NCBI GenBank assembly: GCA_037954325.1 | Contig: JBBMNZ010000003.1 | Span: 19,828,392-19,892,391, forward strand | Direction of reading: 5' to 3' | Origin: Fistularia commersonii | Lineage: Eukaryota; Chordata; Actinopteri; Syngnathiformes; Fistulariidae | DNA length: 64,000 nucleotides | Shown here: one piece after another, positions 37,673 through 49,086 of the stretch | Layout: each line of letters begins with the position of its first letter | Position numbering within the stretch: the first letter of the stretch is position 1 | Position numbers and translations under genes: made by a program | The notes under the pieces: model-generated | The model's database searches: none | Told to the model about the DNA's origin: nothing | What the model saw: the letters and a program-made list of their open reading frames with translations, nothing else

Positions 37673-39383
37673 TCTCTAGAGCTGGCCTTGTGATCAAGTG
37701 GAAGGCTGCCCAGTGCTGGACATAGAATATGTGTGTGTTTCTATGTCTTTCATTTTAATCAATCATTATTCATTTAACTGGTGTAATGCTGCTTGTATCG
37801 TAACAGTCCTGTGTGAGACATGCCTTTAATGCATATTATTGGGATTTGCTATCGCAGCACAGAGTGACAGCTAGCTAATGAAAAAGTTTGATTTCCCCCA
37901 AATTCTGCTCACCACAGTTTATTGGATACCTTATTAAAAAGTCTTAAAGGCACAATTTCAACTTGCTTGAGTTCATGTAATTTAAAACTGTATTACCATT
38001 TGGGGCAGGTAGTTCAGTCATATCAAAAAACCTGATTCAACCGAAGAAAAAGGGAATTTTAGGGAATAAATTCCTCTATAAAACAAGTATTTATAATGCT
38101 TTGCACAATGCCACTTCTCCCCAAAAATTTAGACATCTTTATGGTCTTCATGATTTCCATTTTCTTTTATCATGTAGTGTCACTGAGCATAAGTTTTTGT
38201 CTTCTCATTCAAACCTAACTGTACTCACTGTGTTTTTCAGATGATGAACTGAATGATGTATGGTTATGTTTTTAGACTTTATTTTCATCTCCTGGATATC
38301 CCACATACAGATTTGAGAAAATGATCTATATTGCTAAGAAAACAAAAGTCTAACATTTTTACAGATTGCTTTCAGTAAGTTTATTAAAGACCCATCCCCA
38401 TAGCCTCCAGTTACATTCAAGAACTAACTAGCAATTTTTATCCTCTCATATAGCCAATATTTATTGGGTCTCCCCTGATCATTTTTTTTTCCAAATCTCC
38501 ATATATTCAGTTGATTATGCTATTTTTCCTCCCTCACTCCGATTTATTCATTTAATTCCAGAAATGCTGAGGACTTTAAATACATACCTTTTCTGAATGT
38601 AGCATTTTTAGATTGTTTTTTGTTTGTTTTCTTTGTTTTTTTTCTTGAAACCCTGGCGTGTCTTCTCTCTTTCCTCAAGATTCTTGTAATTAAACAGTTG
38701 AACAGAGACTTTGCAACATCTTACTCAAATATGGTTTATTGTGCTTCTAAGATATTTTCTTTTGGAGCTAGAAATTATCCTGAGTATATTTTCTCAACTA
38801 AGCATGTACCAAATGTCAGATCATCACCCCAGCAGTCTGTCAGATATCTGAACAATCAAAGTAATTTGTCAATGATTATTCTCCTGTACTGAGATCAAGG
38901 TATTTATTTGTGATTAGTATTATTAAGACAGAAAAACCAGTGCGCTTAGTAACAACCCCAGTGAGGACCAGGGTTAATTTATTTGCAGTGCCCTACATCT
39001 TTTGGTCATCTTTGGGTGAAGTCGTCACTGAGCAGGTATGTCTATTCCATTCAACCTTCTTTGCTGCTCTAATTTATTTTCCTCCTAATTTTCCCTTCAC
39101 GAGACTTGTCATGGTCTCTTGATAACTGTCAAAGCTGTCATTCAACTGCTTCTCAAAAAAGTACCCCATTTCACTTATTCTCTCTTTGAATGTCCCCTCT
39201 GGGTAACTCTATGTTTGCCTCTTTTATTACTGAACTTTTCAAGCACCTCTGTGACACAGGGAACATTGCGCTTCAGGTCAGTTTTGATTTTTTTTCCCCC
39301 TCCTTCCGGTCATGATACAATCACTGTTATTACCATTATCCCTCCTGTTTTGCACGTTAAGAAGCCCCCCACCCCTATTCATA
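37673..39383. other. unannotated sequence
   Basis: No gene or repeat recognised. T-rich tracts lie near 38620-38645. Confidence 0.5.
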
Positions 39384-40296
39384 TACCGTATTTTTCGCTC
39401 TATAAGGTGCATCGGATTATAAGGCGCACCTTCAATGAATGGCCTGTTTTAAAACTGTTTTCGTATATAGGGCGCACGGTATTATAAGGCGCATAGAGTA
39501 TAAACCACTGTAGTGGCTGGGGTTGTGTTATGCATCGACTAGATGAAGCTGCGCTAAACGGAATGTCAACGAAACAGTCAGATAAGTCAGTCAGTCAAAC
39601 TTCATGAACAGAATACAATCAAACGTTCTGTCAACTCCGTTCACTCCCAAAACAAGTTAGTGCATTCACAATACGGTACCGTACATACCGGTAGCACTTA
39701 CCGGTATTTGCGCCGCCTTTGTTGAAAACGATGTTTTCCAACTCCATTCGTCACAGTTCAGAGCTTTTGAAAGCACCAAGAAGGACCGCCTCTAAATTTA
39801 TTGATGATCGTGTCGCTAGCTAGCGATGTTGCCTTCATTCGAAAACTGACTGTAGAGACGCTTCTACTTGAGACTGCTCTCCGTTCAACAACTCACTTTG
39901 TCCTCCGAACTGTGGCCATCTCGCTTTGTTACCTCGGAAACTCTGTTTAGTCTTCTTTACTTGGCGCTGGTCATCTTGTTGCTTCCTCCTCTTCCGTACC
40001 ATCGATTCGTTAATGTTAAATTATCTCGCAGCTGCTCTTATCCCATGTTCAACTTTGAACTCTGGAACTCTTGAGAAGTGCCATTTTGGGGTCTTTAAAC
40101 ACACTCAAGTAATGTGGGACTGGAATTCCTCTACCGATTTTACCGCTGCTACCTCGGCGACGCCCCCTGACTACGGTAGCCATAATTAACCAATATTGAT
40201 CCATAGATAAGGCGATTCGGATTATAATGTGCACTGTTCGTTTTTTGGGAAAATTAAAGGCTTTTAGGTGTGCCTTGTAGTGCGGAAAATACGGTA
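39384..40296 (-). mobile_element. pogo/Tigger-type transposon, DNA-binding half only
   Basis: Inverted termini CCGTATTTTTCGC (from 39386) and GCGGAAAATACGG (to 40294) are flanked by TA on each side. The left end carries several TATAAGGCGCACC-like subterminal repeats, and the right has diverged counterparts. On the minus strand at about 40060-39890 one frame reads KVEHGIRAAAR, a stop, then FNINESMVRKRRKQQDD, VKKTKQSFRGNKARWPQ. This matches the N-terminal helix-turn-helix region of pogo/jerky-type transposases. The DDE catalytic domain is absent, so the element could move only with help from a relative. No conserved host gene is visible inside. Confidence 0.75.
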
Positions 40297-40336
40297 CATT
40301 TTTTGCAGTTTCAACTCACTCCCCTCAGATATATCT

Positions 40337-40707
40337 GTTAAAATCCATCCACCCATCCATCCATCTTCTGCCGCTTATCCTGCTCTCAGAGCTGCGGAGG
40401 ATGCTGGAGCCTATCCCAGTTGTCATCAGGCAGAGGTGGGGTACACCCTGGACTGGTCGCCAGTCAATTGCAGGGCCACATACAAATATAGACAACATTC
40501 ACTCATTCGGGACAATTTTCCCAACTTTTTCCAATTAAACTGCGACATGTTTTTGGAATGTGGGAGGAAACCAGAGAACCAATAGGAAACCCACGAAGAC
40601 ATGAGTAAAACATGCAAACTCCACACAAAAAGGTCCCCTTGTTGGAAAGGAACCAGGGTCCTTTGTAACTGAAGCGCTAACCTCTACACCACCATGTCGC
40701 CCTTTTA
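40337..40707 (+). repeat. ubiquitous teleost interspersed repeat, best copy
   Basis: Nearly full length. An (ATCC)n-rich start is followed by CTTCTGCCGCTTATCCTGC, GATGCTGGAGCCTATCCCAG, GGGGTACACCCTGGACTGGT and CGCCAGTCAATTGCAGGGCC. GTGGGAGGAAACCAGAGAAC and CATGCAAACTCCACACAAAA come next, and it ends CTACACCACCATGTCGCCC. It serves as the reference for the other copies in this window. I do not assign a family name. Confidence 0.9.
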
Positions 40708-42724
40708 TGTTAAAATAGTGCTGATAAAATACAACTACTTTACAGTTGGCATGTACCAGCATTATTTTCCCACTTGAGCAAATAGTTGCTAAAACTTCTG
40801 TCATTCCAGTGCAGCCTGAATATCCATTCACACAAGAGGTGAAAGGGGGTCTTTGTAGATTAACTTGCAATAAAAAAGACAAACTCAAATGCAATCCTTC
40901 TATGCTGAAGTGATTACTTTGGTGTTCATATGAATCAACTATGGTTGCATGGAATGCAGCATAAGAACTAATTATTTCATTTGGTTAGCTAAGTGCCGCA
41001 GAACAAGCCCTCATCAGAAAAGACATACTGTCATTTTACACAAATGAGAAAAATCAGCAGTCAGTGAAGCTGTGGCACCGACTACATATAATGCAATCTG
41101 GAACCTGCTGGAGACACTTCTTATTCCCAAGGGAAATCACTACTTTTCTAGTCCCTAATTTTGTTTGTGTGCCACTTGAAAGTGAGAAGGTAAGAATTAA
41201 GTGATTTTACTAAAGCTTTTCACCTGATAGCAGATGTCCACTGCTGCTGGAAACAATAGATAGAAACTAACAAAGAAGGGTGAATCCATTCTAAGAGAAT
41301 TACAAATGTTGAATGGTTAAGGAAAAAGACTATCTGTATGCTCCAGGTTGTCCAACTGAATGAAATAATTATAAATGTAAAAAGATATCAGGGCAAGTCC
41401 TAATTACTTTCCACAATTGATATTAGGTCCATCATATGATTTCTGCAATTTATTAATTTGCTTGGGTACAACATGTGTAAAGCACTGTGTCATACAATTA
41501 GACTTAACATATTGGTGCATATCTGTACCCATTGGCCAGTACCCAAGGTTAAGGAAAAACTACATTTTTTGATGAGGCCAGATATTTTCTGTCTGAAACT
41601 CAAACCAAATAATGATGAGGGTGCTCAAGGAAGACATTGAAGAGATGTGCCTATTATTCTTCCCAACCTTCTCCGAATGTATTAGCTCACCCAACAATAC
41701 GTTCATTTCACTTGAAGCATCACTAAACTATACAAACTTATCTGATTAACCTTGCCAAACCTGAAAGTTATTTCAGGATCATTTCAGTACATTTACGTTT
41801 GTGTCTTTTTCATTATTGTAGCTACACATGAACAGACTGTGCAAGCATCAGCCTCAAAATTCAGGATTTAGCCCTTATGTATTGTCACTTTGGGAGACTC
41901 GTGATTGTCTGAACACATTTCCAACCAAATATTAATTGTGAAACAAAGACGGTTCAGATTCAGATGATTCAATGTCATTTACTAATATACGGATTGTGGT
42001 GTGACTGCTGTTTTGTGTGGGGATTTATTTTTTTCTGTTAAATTTCATTGGTCCCGATATGGCAAGAGATGTTTTTATTCTTTTAACAGTAAACATCCAG
42101 TGATATAGTGATATCCCTAAACTATAGTAGGTCAGTTTTAATTAAACCCTCTATTTTCTATCAAATAAGCTACTATGTTATACTGCATCACATGTGCTTG
42201 TGATGGTGTACATATATATATATATATATTGGGATTTGTGATCACTTAATCACTGATACTGTGTATCGCATTTGTTATCTTATTTATTTTTCAGCTCTTA
42301 TTCCATCTAATGCACTAATTTAATTTGATTTGAAGTACTGGAATACAGCCAAACAAACAAAGAGCTTCAATGTATTCTCTAAGGCTTTTGAATTAAACAT
42401 TTTTTTAATAGATTCAAAAGGAGGTTCAGGTGATCCATCAGTTAAGACACACAAAAAACCTTGATTGGGATAAAAGGAGGAAAAAAACAGGAAGTGATCA
42501 CATAGCTGCTGTAGAAAAACATTAGCCAAAAAGAATAGCTAAGCACTTTAAGATGAATTGCACACTTAACAGGCAAATACAAAGTTATAGTGTGCTGTGG
42601 AGTAATCCGAAGGCTCAATATTGAGTGAGATAACTCACATTAACTGTGTTAGACTGATAATAACAAAGCATAACAAATATTCCAAATGCTTCAGAGATGT
42701 CACATCAACTGATTGTCAATCAAA
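40708..42724. other. unannotated sequence
   Basis: No gene recognised. A short (TA)n run lies at about 42211-42229. Confidence 0.5.
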
Positions 42725-42915
42725 ATAACTGTCAAAAGAATATCAGACAGAGATGAAAGGAAAGGTGTACATGCAGTTGTGAGACTAGCGCTACTGCATG
42801 GTTTAGAGACAATGGCATTGAAGAGAAGACAGGAAGCAGAGCTAGAGGTAGCAGAGATGAAGATGGTGAGGTTCTTTTTGGGAGGGGCTTGGAAGGATAG
42901 GATCAGGAATTAGTC
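42725..42915 (+). mobile_element. RTE-like LINE, short post-RT fragment
   Basis: A plus-strand frame contains VVRLALLHGLETMALKRRQE, AELEVAEMKMVRFFLGG and DRIRN. This is the conserved block after the reverse transcriptase in the RTE family also seen at 43868. It covers only about 50 residues and both ends are abrupt. It corresponds to the section of the element just beyond the point where the 43868 copy is cut. Confidence 0.8.
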
Positions 42916-43013
42916 TATCAGAATGACTGCACATGTTAGATGTTCCTTGATTATACAAGTTGTCCTTCAGTTAAAAATACCTTATAGTGAAAATGACTGA
43001 TTAATATAATTTC

Positions 43014-43016
<3 letters not shown>

Positions 43017-43048
<32 letters not shown>

Positions 43049-43126
43049 TTATTTTTATTTTTTTTCTTTTTACATTTTTTTCTTGAGAGAGAGAGAGAGA
43101 GAGAGAGCAAGAGAGAGAGAGAGAAA
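43017..43126. repeat. (TTA)n and (GA)n microsatellites
   Basis: A TTA/ATT trinucleotide run at 43017-43048 is followed by T-rich sequence and then an interrupted GA run at about 43086-43126. Confidence 0.95.
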
Positions 43127-43439
43127 GAGCAGTGCTTCAGCTGATTTTGCTATGTCATCTCCTGATAACTAAGAAAGCATCTTGAAAAAAAGTCTGCTCC
43201 AACATATTTTTAAGCTCTCACTAACTGTATCTCTTGTTATAATGAATACTTTCACTGACTTAAAGTAAATGGGGTTGGGTAAAGATGCGGCAGTGACATT
43301 TCCTGAGCTGTCAGAAGGGTAAATATGTCTAAACAGTAAAGGATATAGAGAGACAGAGGCATTCATGAAAGGGAGAAAAAGTGCAAAGGGTGGGTCTGAA
43401 AGCTGAGGTGTCAAGTAAAGTAAAAATTCACCAACAAGC

Positions 43440-43715
43440 AATTGTCAAGCAACTCCAAGCACCTGGGAGCCCACAGAGCAGTTGGGTGTTTGACGGCCAG
43501 AAACCCAGCAGGCAGGATGAGGTCTGATATGCAATTTTCCACTGGCGGTAAACTGTCCACTGTATGGCTTACTCACAGGCTGGCAGCCCCTTACACATCA
43601 TGCTAATTTCAGCGGTGCCATCTGCTCTAAAATTAATTGCACGGTTGTTAGAAACATTGTGTTGTGATACATCTAAATTTGCAGAGGCGCTCAGACAGCA
43701 GAGGCCTAGAAGTGA
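43440..43715. promoter_or_regulatory. candidate conserved noncoding element
   Basis: Compositionally complex, non-repetitive island between a GA microsatellite and an RTE copy. It contains CTAAAATTAATTGCACGG (homeodomain-type core at about 43628). No coding frame. Conservation is a guess from composition. Confidence 0.2.
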
Positions 43716-43867
43716 GATTTGTTGAGGCCATGGTTCAGTAGTTCATGGATACAAAAGAAAAAATCCTGATTATATCGACATGATTTTAAGGTGTTGATAC
43801 ATCAGGGTTTTTGCAAATCTTACCTATTGTATTATGTTTGTTATATACTTATGAATGATAATGCAGC

Positions 43868-45661
43868 CTCAGGGCGGCACGGGCCAGTGTCTCCCTGAGC
43901 CTGTCCCAAGCTTTGATAAATTCAGAGGGTTGCGTCAGGAAGGGCATCAATCAAACCTAATAAATGGGTCGAGGCTTGGGTTAACGACAACTGCCATAAT
44001 CTGCAGGGTACCAGTGGAAAATGGGGCTATTGTGGGTTGAAGAAGGAGAGGACGAAGGCACCTTTTGAAGCAGAGAGAGAAGGAAAAGCAAGAGTCTAGG
44101 ACTGAGAGTAGGAGTTTTGAATATCGCGACCATGACAGGAAAAGGTAGAGAGTTGGTCATCAAGATGCAGAGAAGGGAGGTGGATATACTGTGTGTCCAG
44201 GAGACCAGGTGGAAAGTTAGTTAGGCTAGAAGCTTAGGAGCAGGCTTTAAGTTTAACTATCATGGTACTGACAGGAAGAGAAATGGACAAGGAGTTACCT
44301 TGAAGGACGAGCTTTTTGGGGATGTTCTGGAGGTGAAAATTATGTCAGATAGACTTGTGAGTCTGAAACTGGAAATTGAAGGTATGCCCAATGTAGTTAG
44401 TGGCTATGCCCCACAGGTGGGTTGTGAGTTTGAGGAGGAGAAGTTCTGGAATGAGTTAGATGAAGTGATGCAAAATATCCCCAGAGATGAGAGTGGGAAT
44501 TGGTGCAGCCTTCAATGCATGTTGCTGAGGCAATAGGGTGGATGAAGAATTGATGGGCAGATCTGGCTGAGACTTTGCAAAAAGGATGGAAATGGCTGTA
44601 GTGAACACTTTTTGCAGAAAAGAACAGAACATAGGGTAACATAAGAGTGGAGTTAGGAGCACGCAGGTAGACTACATCTTGTATAGACCAGGTAACCTGA
44701 AAGAAATCAGTGACTGCAAAGTAGTTGTAGGTGAGGGTGTAGCCAGACAGCATAGGATCATGGTTTGAAGGATGACTCTGGTGACAAGGAAGATCAAGAG
44801 GACAAAGGCGGAGCAGAGGACCAAGTGGTGGAAGCTGAAAAGGGTAGAGTGTTATATGGTTTTCAGCGAGGAATTGAGAAAGGCTCTGGGTTGTCAGGGA
44901 GAGTTTCCAGATGACCGGACAACTACAGCTAATGTTATCAGGGAGGCAGGTAGGAGAGTATTTGGTGTATCTTCTCGAAGGAAAGTAGATAAGGAGACTT
45001 GGTGGTGGAATGGCCATACAATGAAGATGTGGGAAAGAATAGTGAAAACTAGACAGAGAGCAGAAGTCAGTATTCATGAACAGCAGTATGGCTTCATACC
45101 TAGAAAGAGTACTACAGATGCAGGCCAGAGGGAGCTGCATTGCGCTTTTCGAGACCTAGAAAAAGCATATGAATCGGTGCCAAGAGAGGAACACTTGTAT
45201 TGTATGAGGAAGTCTGGAGTATCAAAGTATGTTCCACTGGTGCAGGACATTTATGCTAGCTGTGAGACAGTGGTGAGGTGTGCTGTAGGGGTAACAGTAA
45301 ACTTCAAGGTGGCGGTGCTACACTATCAGGTAGCAGCTCTTAGCCCCTTCTTGTTTGCAGTGGTGATGGGCAGGCTGACAGATGAGCTAAGACAGGAATT
45401 TCCATGGACCATGATGTTTGCAGGTGGAGGTGCAGGATCTGTAGTGAGAGCAAAGAGCAGGTTGAGGAAAATCTAGAGGTGAAGGTATGCGCTGGAAAGG
45501 GGATTTGAAAGTTAGTCGCAGCAAGAAAGAGTATATATGTGTGAATGAGAGGAACTCAGGTGGAAGGGTGAGGCTAAAGGGAGTGGAGATCAAGAAGTTG
45601 AAGGATTTCAGGTCCTTGAGGTCAACAGTCCAGAGAATCGGAGAGTGTGGAAAAGAGGTTA
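43868..45661 (+). mobile_element. RTE-like LINE, internally deleted copy
   Basis: Begins CTCAGGGCGGCACGGGCC, the same 5' end as the minus-strand copy ending at 3650. The leader carries GGTTGCGTCAGGAAGGGCAT. The endonuclease is readable in broken frames: MTGKGRELVIKMQRREVD, VQETRWKVS, NVVSGYAPQVGCEFEEEK. The linker gives RTKWWKLKRVE and DKETWWWN. Sequence then jumps to HTMKMWERIV, EQQYGFIPRKSTTDA, GQRELHCAF, DLEKAYESVPREE, ALSPFLFAVVM and PWTMMFAGGG. The first reverse-transcriptase motifs are deleted between WWWN and HTMK. The catalytic F-A-D-D box reads F-A-G-G. The copy stops at about 45661 within the GECGKEV segment, where MITE sequence begins. A dead element. Confidence 0.88.
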
Positions 45662-45856
45662 CATTACAAATCAACTGAAATATTGAAAGCATTTTATTAT
45701 TTCAATGTTGCTGATTATGACTTACATCTTAAGAAAACTCAAAAATCCTATCTCAAAATATTAGAATATCATGAAAAAGTAATTTTGTTTTTTTTAATTG
45801 CATTGCAGATGATAAAGAACTTTATCACAATATTCTAATTTTCTGAGACAGTCCTG
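45662..45856. mobile_element. TA-flanked MITE, left end deleted
   Basis: From ATTACAAATCAACTGAAATA to GAGACAGTCCTG it follows the complete MITE at 28947-29233, then TA at 45857-45858. About 90 bp including the whole left inverted terminus is missing. The break adjoins RTE coding sequence, so a deletion probably removed the RTE-MITE boundary after the MITE had inserted. Confidence 0.85.
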
Positions 45857-45858
45857 TA

Positions 45859-46876
45859 ATGTTGTCAAAAATTAATAGCTCTTGTGCCGATAATGCCTGG
45901 AATGAAATGCAAGTAAAAAAAAAAAGAAAAATCGCTGGTTTGTTTTTTTTATTTACGTGTACCTATCACTATAATTTGGTTGTTTTTTGTATTATTCAAC
46001 ATAAAGGAGAATGTACAGATGTCACTATTTAGACTATTTACATTGAAACTTAGTGAGTAAATGTATGTTTGCTATACTTTGATGGTTTAAATAAATATCA
46101 GTTAATAGAGTTTATAAGATTGCCGTTGAGTTTACTGTCAAACAAACTGCTTCTCTCTGACACTGAGCTAAAATTACATTTATATCCCCATCAACAGATT
46201 TCTGCAGCACCAAAATTATATTACATCCTGCAGTGAAATTTATGGAAGGCTTTGTAAAATGAATTAATACTCAAGACAGGGGAATTTAATAGGGGATAAT
46301 TGTCTTGATATGACTATGAAAAAGGTACAGGCGGAAGTGATCATTTTTGCAATGCTGATTGAACCATGTGAATCGGGACAACTTTGGCAGATCCTTGCTG
46401 GGACAAATGATACCGAGCTACATTTATGAATGCCTGTTAAAAAGTAATTTCACCAAAAGTTGGCATTGATTTTGTCCAGAAGGGTTGCTGACTTATTCAT
46501 GAAATGGGGAATCACACAGTGGAAATGAACTGTGGCTAGAAAAAACAACATTTCTTTTTTAATCATGAAAATAGAGGCCTTTTGTATTTTGCCAAAGATG
46601 AACCAAAAAACTGAGACTGATACCAGTATCAGGCCCACAAACCAGGCAATGTTTTAATTTTGGATCTTGTTATAAGCAACCGTTAGACTTGATAGCATGG
46701 ATTGGTGTGTATCCGCAAATGAAATTATTATTTGTAATGAACCAATTATGAAAGAAAGTGTAGAAATCACAGATTGATGTATTTTTTTATTTGCCTCAAT
46801 CTGTACATGTTGGGTTATATATATATATGTATATATATCTTTGCAGTTTGACATTGTTGAATGTCTTGCCAACAGG
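45859..46876. other. unannotated sequence
   Basis: AT-rich, no gene recognised. An interrupted (TA)n run lies at about 46813-46838. Confidence 0.5.
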
Positions 46877-46934
46877 TTCTGCCTCAACACTTTGTTCCTG
46901 AGATGACTCTTGGGAACAAAGTGTTGAAGCAGAA
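46877..46934 (+). other. 58-nt near-perfect hairpin
   Basis: The arms 46877-46903 and 46908-46934 pair over 27 positions: 24 Watson-Crick, two G-T wobbles and one C-A mismatch, around a 4-nt loop TGAC. The outer 22 bp (TTCTGCCTCAACACTTTG...) has one mismatch only. It could be a small RNA precursor, a young inverted duplication or the core of a palindromic MITE. The very small loop and lack of further flanking pairing make a canonical microRNA less likely. Confidence 0.6.
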
Positions 46935-46979
46935 TGAGACCCACTGAAAACACTTTTCACTCAAACTCACATCCAATTA

Positions 46980-47110
46980 ACGGCTCCTGCTGCGTCTGTC
47001 AAATATCTTTAATTCATCAGTGACCCCTATTAGTGGTCCATTGTGGTCTCTCCTAATTAAGTCCATTACTTTTAGTAGACCGTTTTCTGCTTGCCAATAA
47101 TACATTACAT
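46980..47110. promoter_or_regulatory. candidate enhancer-like motif cluster
   Basis: Within 130 bp there are CTGTCAA (MEIS-like), a TTAATTC site, CCATTGTGG (SOX-like), CCTAATTAAG (homeodomain) and CCATTA. The sequence is non-repetitive and stands out from its AT-rich surroundings. Motif matches are direct observations. Enhancer function is inference. Confidence 0.25.
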
Positions 47111-48384
47111 GAATATGAATGCACTATTGAGACCTATTAGCAAAAGCCATCAACAAAAAATTTCAACCTGTTGACAATTATTTACAATTTCCCATGCTTA
47201 ACACTTGGTATGTTTATTTCTCTTTATTTAGTTCTTCAATACCTTTAGCAAATAATATCAAAAGTGAAGATAAACTGCTGAGCCCGTTAAGTGCAAAAAC
47301 AGAGCGAAATTATGCAGGACAGATGTTTCATCTCAATCTTGGGCTGATTCTAACTATTCAGTTCCCTACTCATCATTCTGAGCTATATCAATAGTAAAAT
47401 AAACCCTTTGTTACTCTTCTCAAAATGCGTGTGTTGATTTACTTTGTGGATAACTTGATGTTGCAGATCAACACATAAATGTGATCATTAGAAGGTCAGA
47501 TTGGATATGAAATCAAGTCTTATTGTTCTGTGTCCAACCACCATCATGAAGTGACTCCCTTATAATTTTCTGATATTCTGTTCCTGCGGCCTCATACTAA
47601 ATGTTCCAGCCACTGGAGGGCATCTCTCTTGCAAATTCCTGTAGACATTCAGTCCTAAAGTTACTAGAGTAGAACCTCCAAAATGCTTTTTGTTGTTGTT
47701 GGGTTTTTTTTTTGTTTTTTGTTGTTTTTTTTTGGGGGGGGGGGGGGGCACCATTACACCTTTTGAAAAAATACTACAATTGTAGTATGTCTTTATTATG
47801 TGAACTCATAAAAATATTATGGAACTATAATGGAGACACTAATGATGATAATAAAAAGGGGCAGCAGAAGAGAAGATAGCAGTCCTCTCTGTTCTTTGTC
47901 CTCCCAAATAAAAGAATCACTGAGCATAAAAACAAAATCTTTCTATTTGAGGATTCCTTATTGGAAGTGTTTTCAATTCAGTCACAACATTAGATTGAAC
48001 ACCTTCAATACACCTTGCAAGGCACTGTCTGTTTGTGGTTGCACCAAAAGTCGCTCATACAGTCAGAATTGGTTGTAGGGTCAACAGCGCTGAGGGTCAT
48101 ACTGGGAATCTGCTCAACGAACACCTGTGCAATTATTGACTGACAGAAAAGCAAAGAACAGCACTGAAGGGTTTACTTGATAGAACAGATATCTTCTCCT
48201 GAAGCGCAAGCATAGTATTTCAGTAATAAATGATGATAGATGATTTGTCCTTTTGACCTACCAATTTTCAAATTTTTGTTTGTTTGTTTGTTTTTGTTTG
48301 AAAACATCTATGGTAATAATACTGGAATGTCAAAAAATATTACAAATATGCATTCATGCATGATCTACACTGCTTATTCTGCAG
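47111..48384. other. unannotated sequence with T/G homopolymers
   Basis: A T-rich then G15 tract lies at about 47690-47748 (see finding). (TTTG)n lies at about 48279-48297. No gene recognised. Confidence 0.5.
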
Positions 48385-48590
48385 TGTGGCATCAATCACA
48401 ACTGACATCAAGTTAGAGCATGTGTACACCCTGGGCAAATCATCAATCAATCACAGGACCACCTATAGCGGCATACAAGCATTCAGTTTCTTATTCACAC
48501 GTTAAGGGAATTTTCGAATCTTCAATTAAACTGCATTTTTTCAGATTGTGCAAGGAAACCAGAAAATTGACAGAATACCTCGCTGTGCTT
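48385..48590 (+). repeat. ubiquitous teleost interspersed repeat, degraded copy 6
   Basis: Ordered weak matches to the 40337 copy: GTGTACACCCTGGGCAAATC, AATCAATCACAGGACCACCT, GGCATACAAGCATTCAG and GCAAGGAAACCAGAAAATTG. Strongly decayed. Confidence 0.65.
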
Positions 48591-49086
48591 TTCTGAATAT
48601 ATCTTTAACTATTTCAGTGCATGATTTACAGTCTTAAGGTACATTTGATTAACTACATTTTGTACACTGTAGTAATGGATATTATATATGATGAATCATA
48701 TTATAGTGACAATATATTCCTGTACTGAACAGTCAGAGTAACAATTATAACAATATCTTAGCTGTCTCTCTGTTGCTGCAAGAGCAATAAAACATCTTGG
48801 GTACATAAATAATAGTCCTCAGTTGTGTCTTCATAACAAAATTTGGCAAGCCAGCCCAGAAGTATCGATAGGACCAAACAGTGTAACGAAACCAGACACA
48901 TTAAAATCAAACATGTGTCAGACATGATGTTACTCCTTGTTGACATTAATGTACTTTTGAGGACACCACAGGAACAAGAACTTCTCAAGATGTTTTAGTA
49001 TCTCAGATGCCATGAGCCCTGAAAGTAGGGGGCTATGGAACTTTTCCAATAGGCCATCAAGAGGCTCCTTGAATAGGAATTAAGAT
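48591..49086. other. unannotated sequence
   Basis: Nothing recognised. Confidence 0.5.

Noticed and set aside
40337..40370. Short ATCC repeats that might suggest a CRISPR-like array
   Set aside because: Tetranucleotide microsatellite at a repeat end, with no spacers. The window is vertebrate-type DNA.
44397..45140. A 247-codon open frame on the minus strand, the longest in the window
   Set aside because: It is antisense to the RTE endonuclease and reverse-transcriptase remnant, whose plus-strand motifs are unmistakable.
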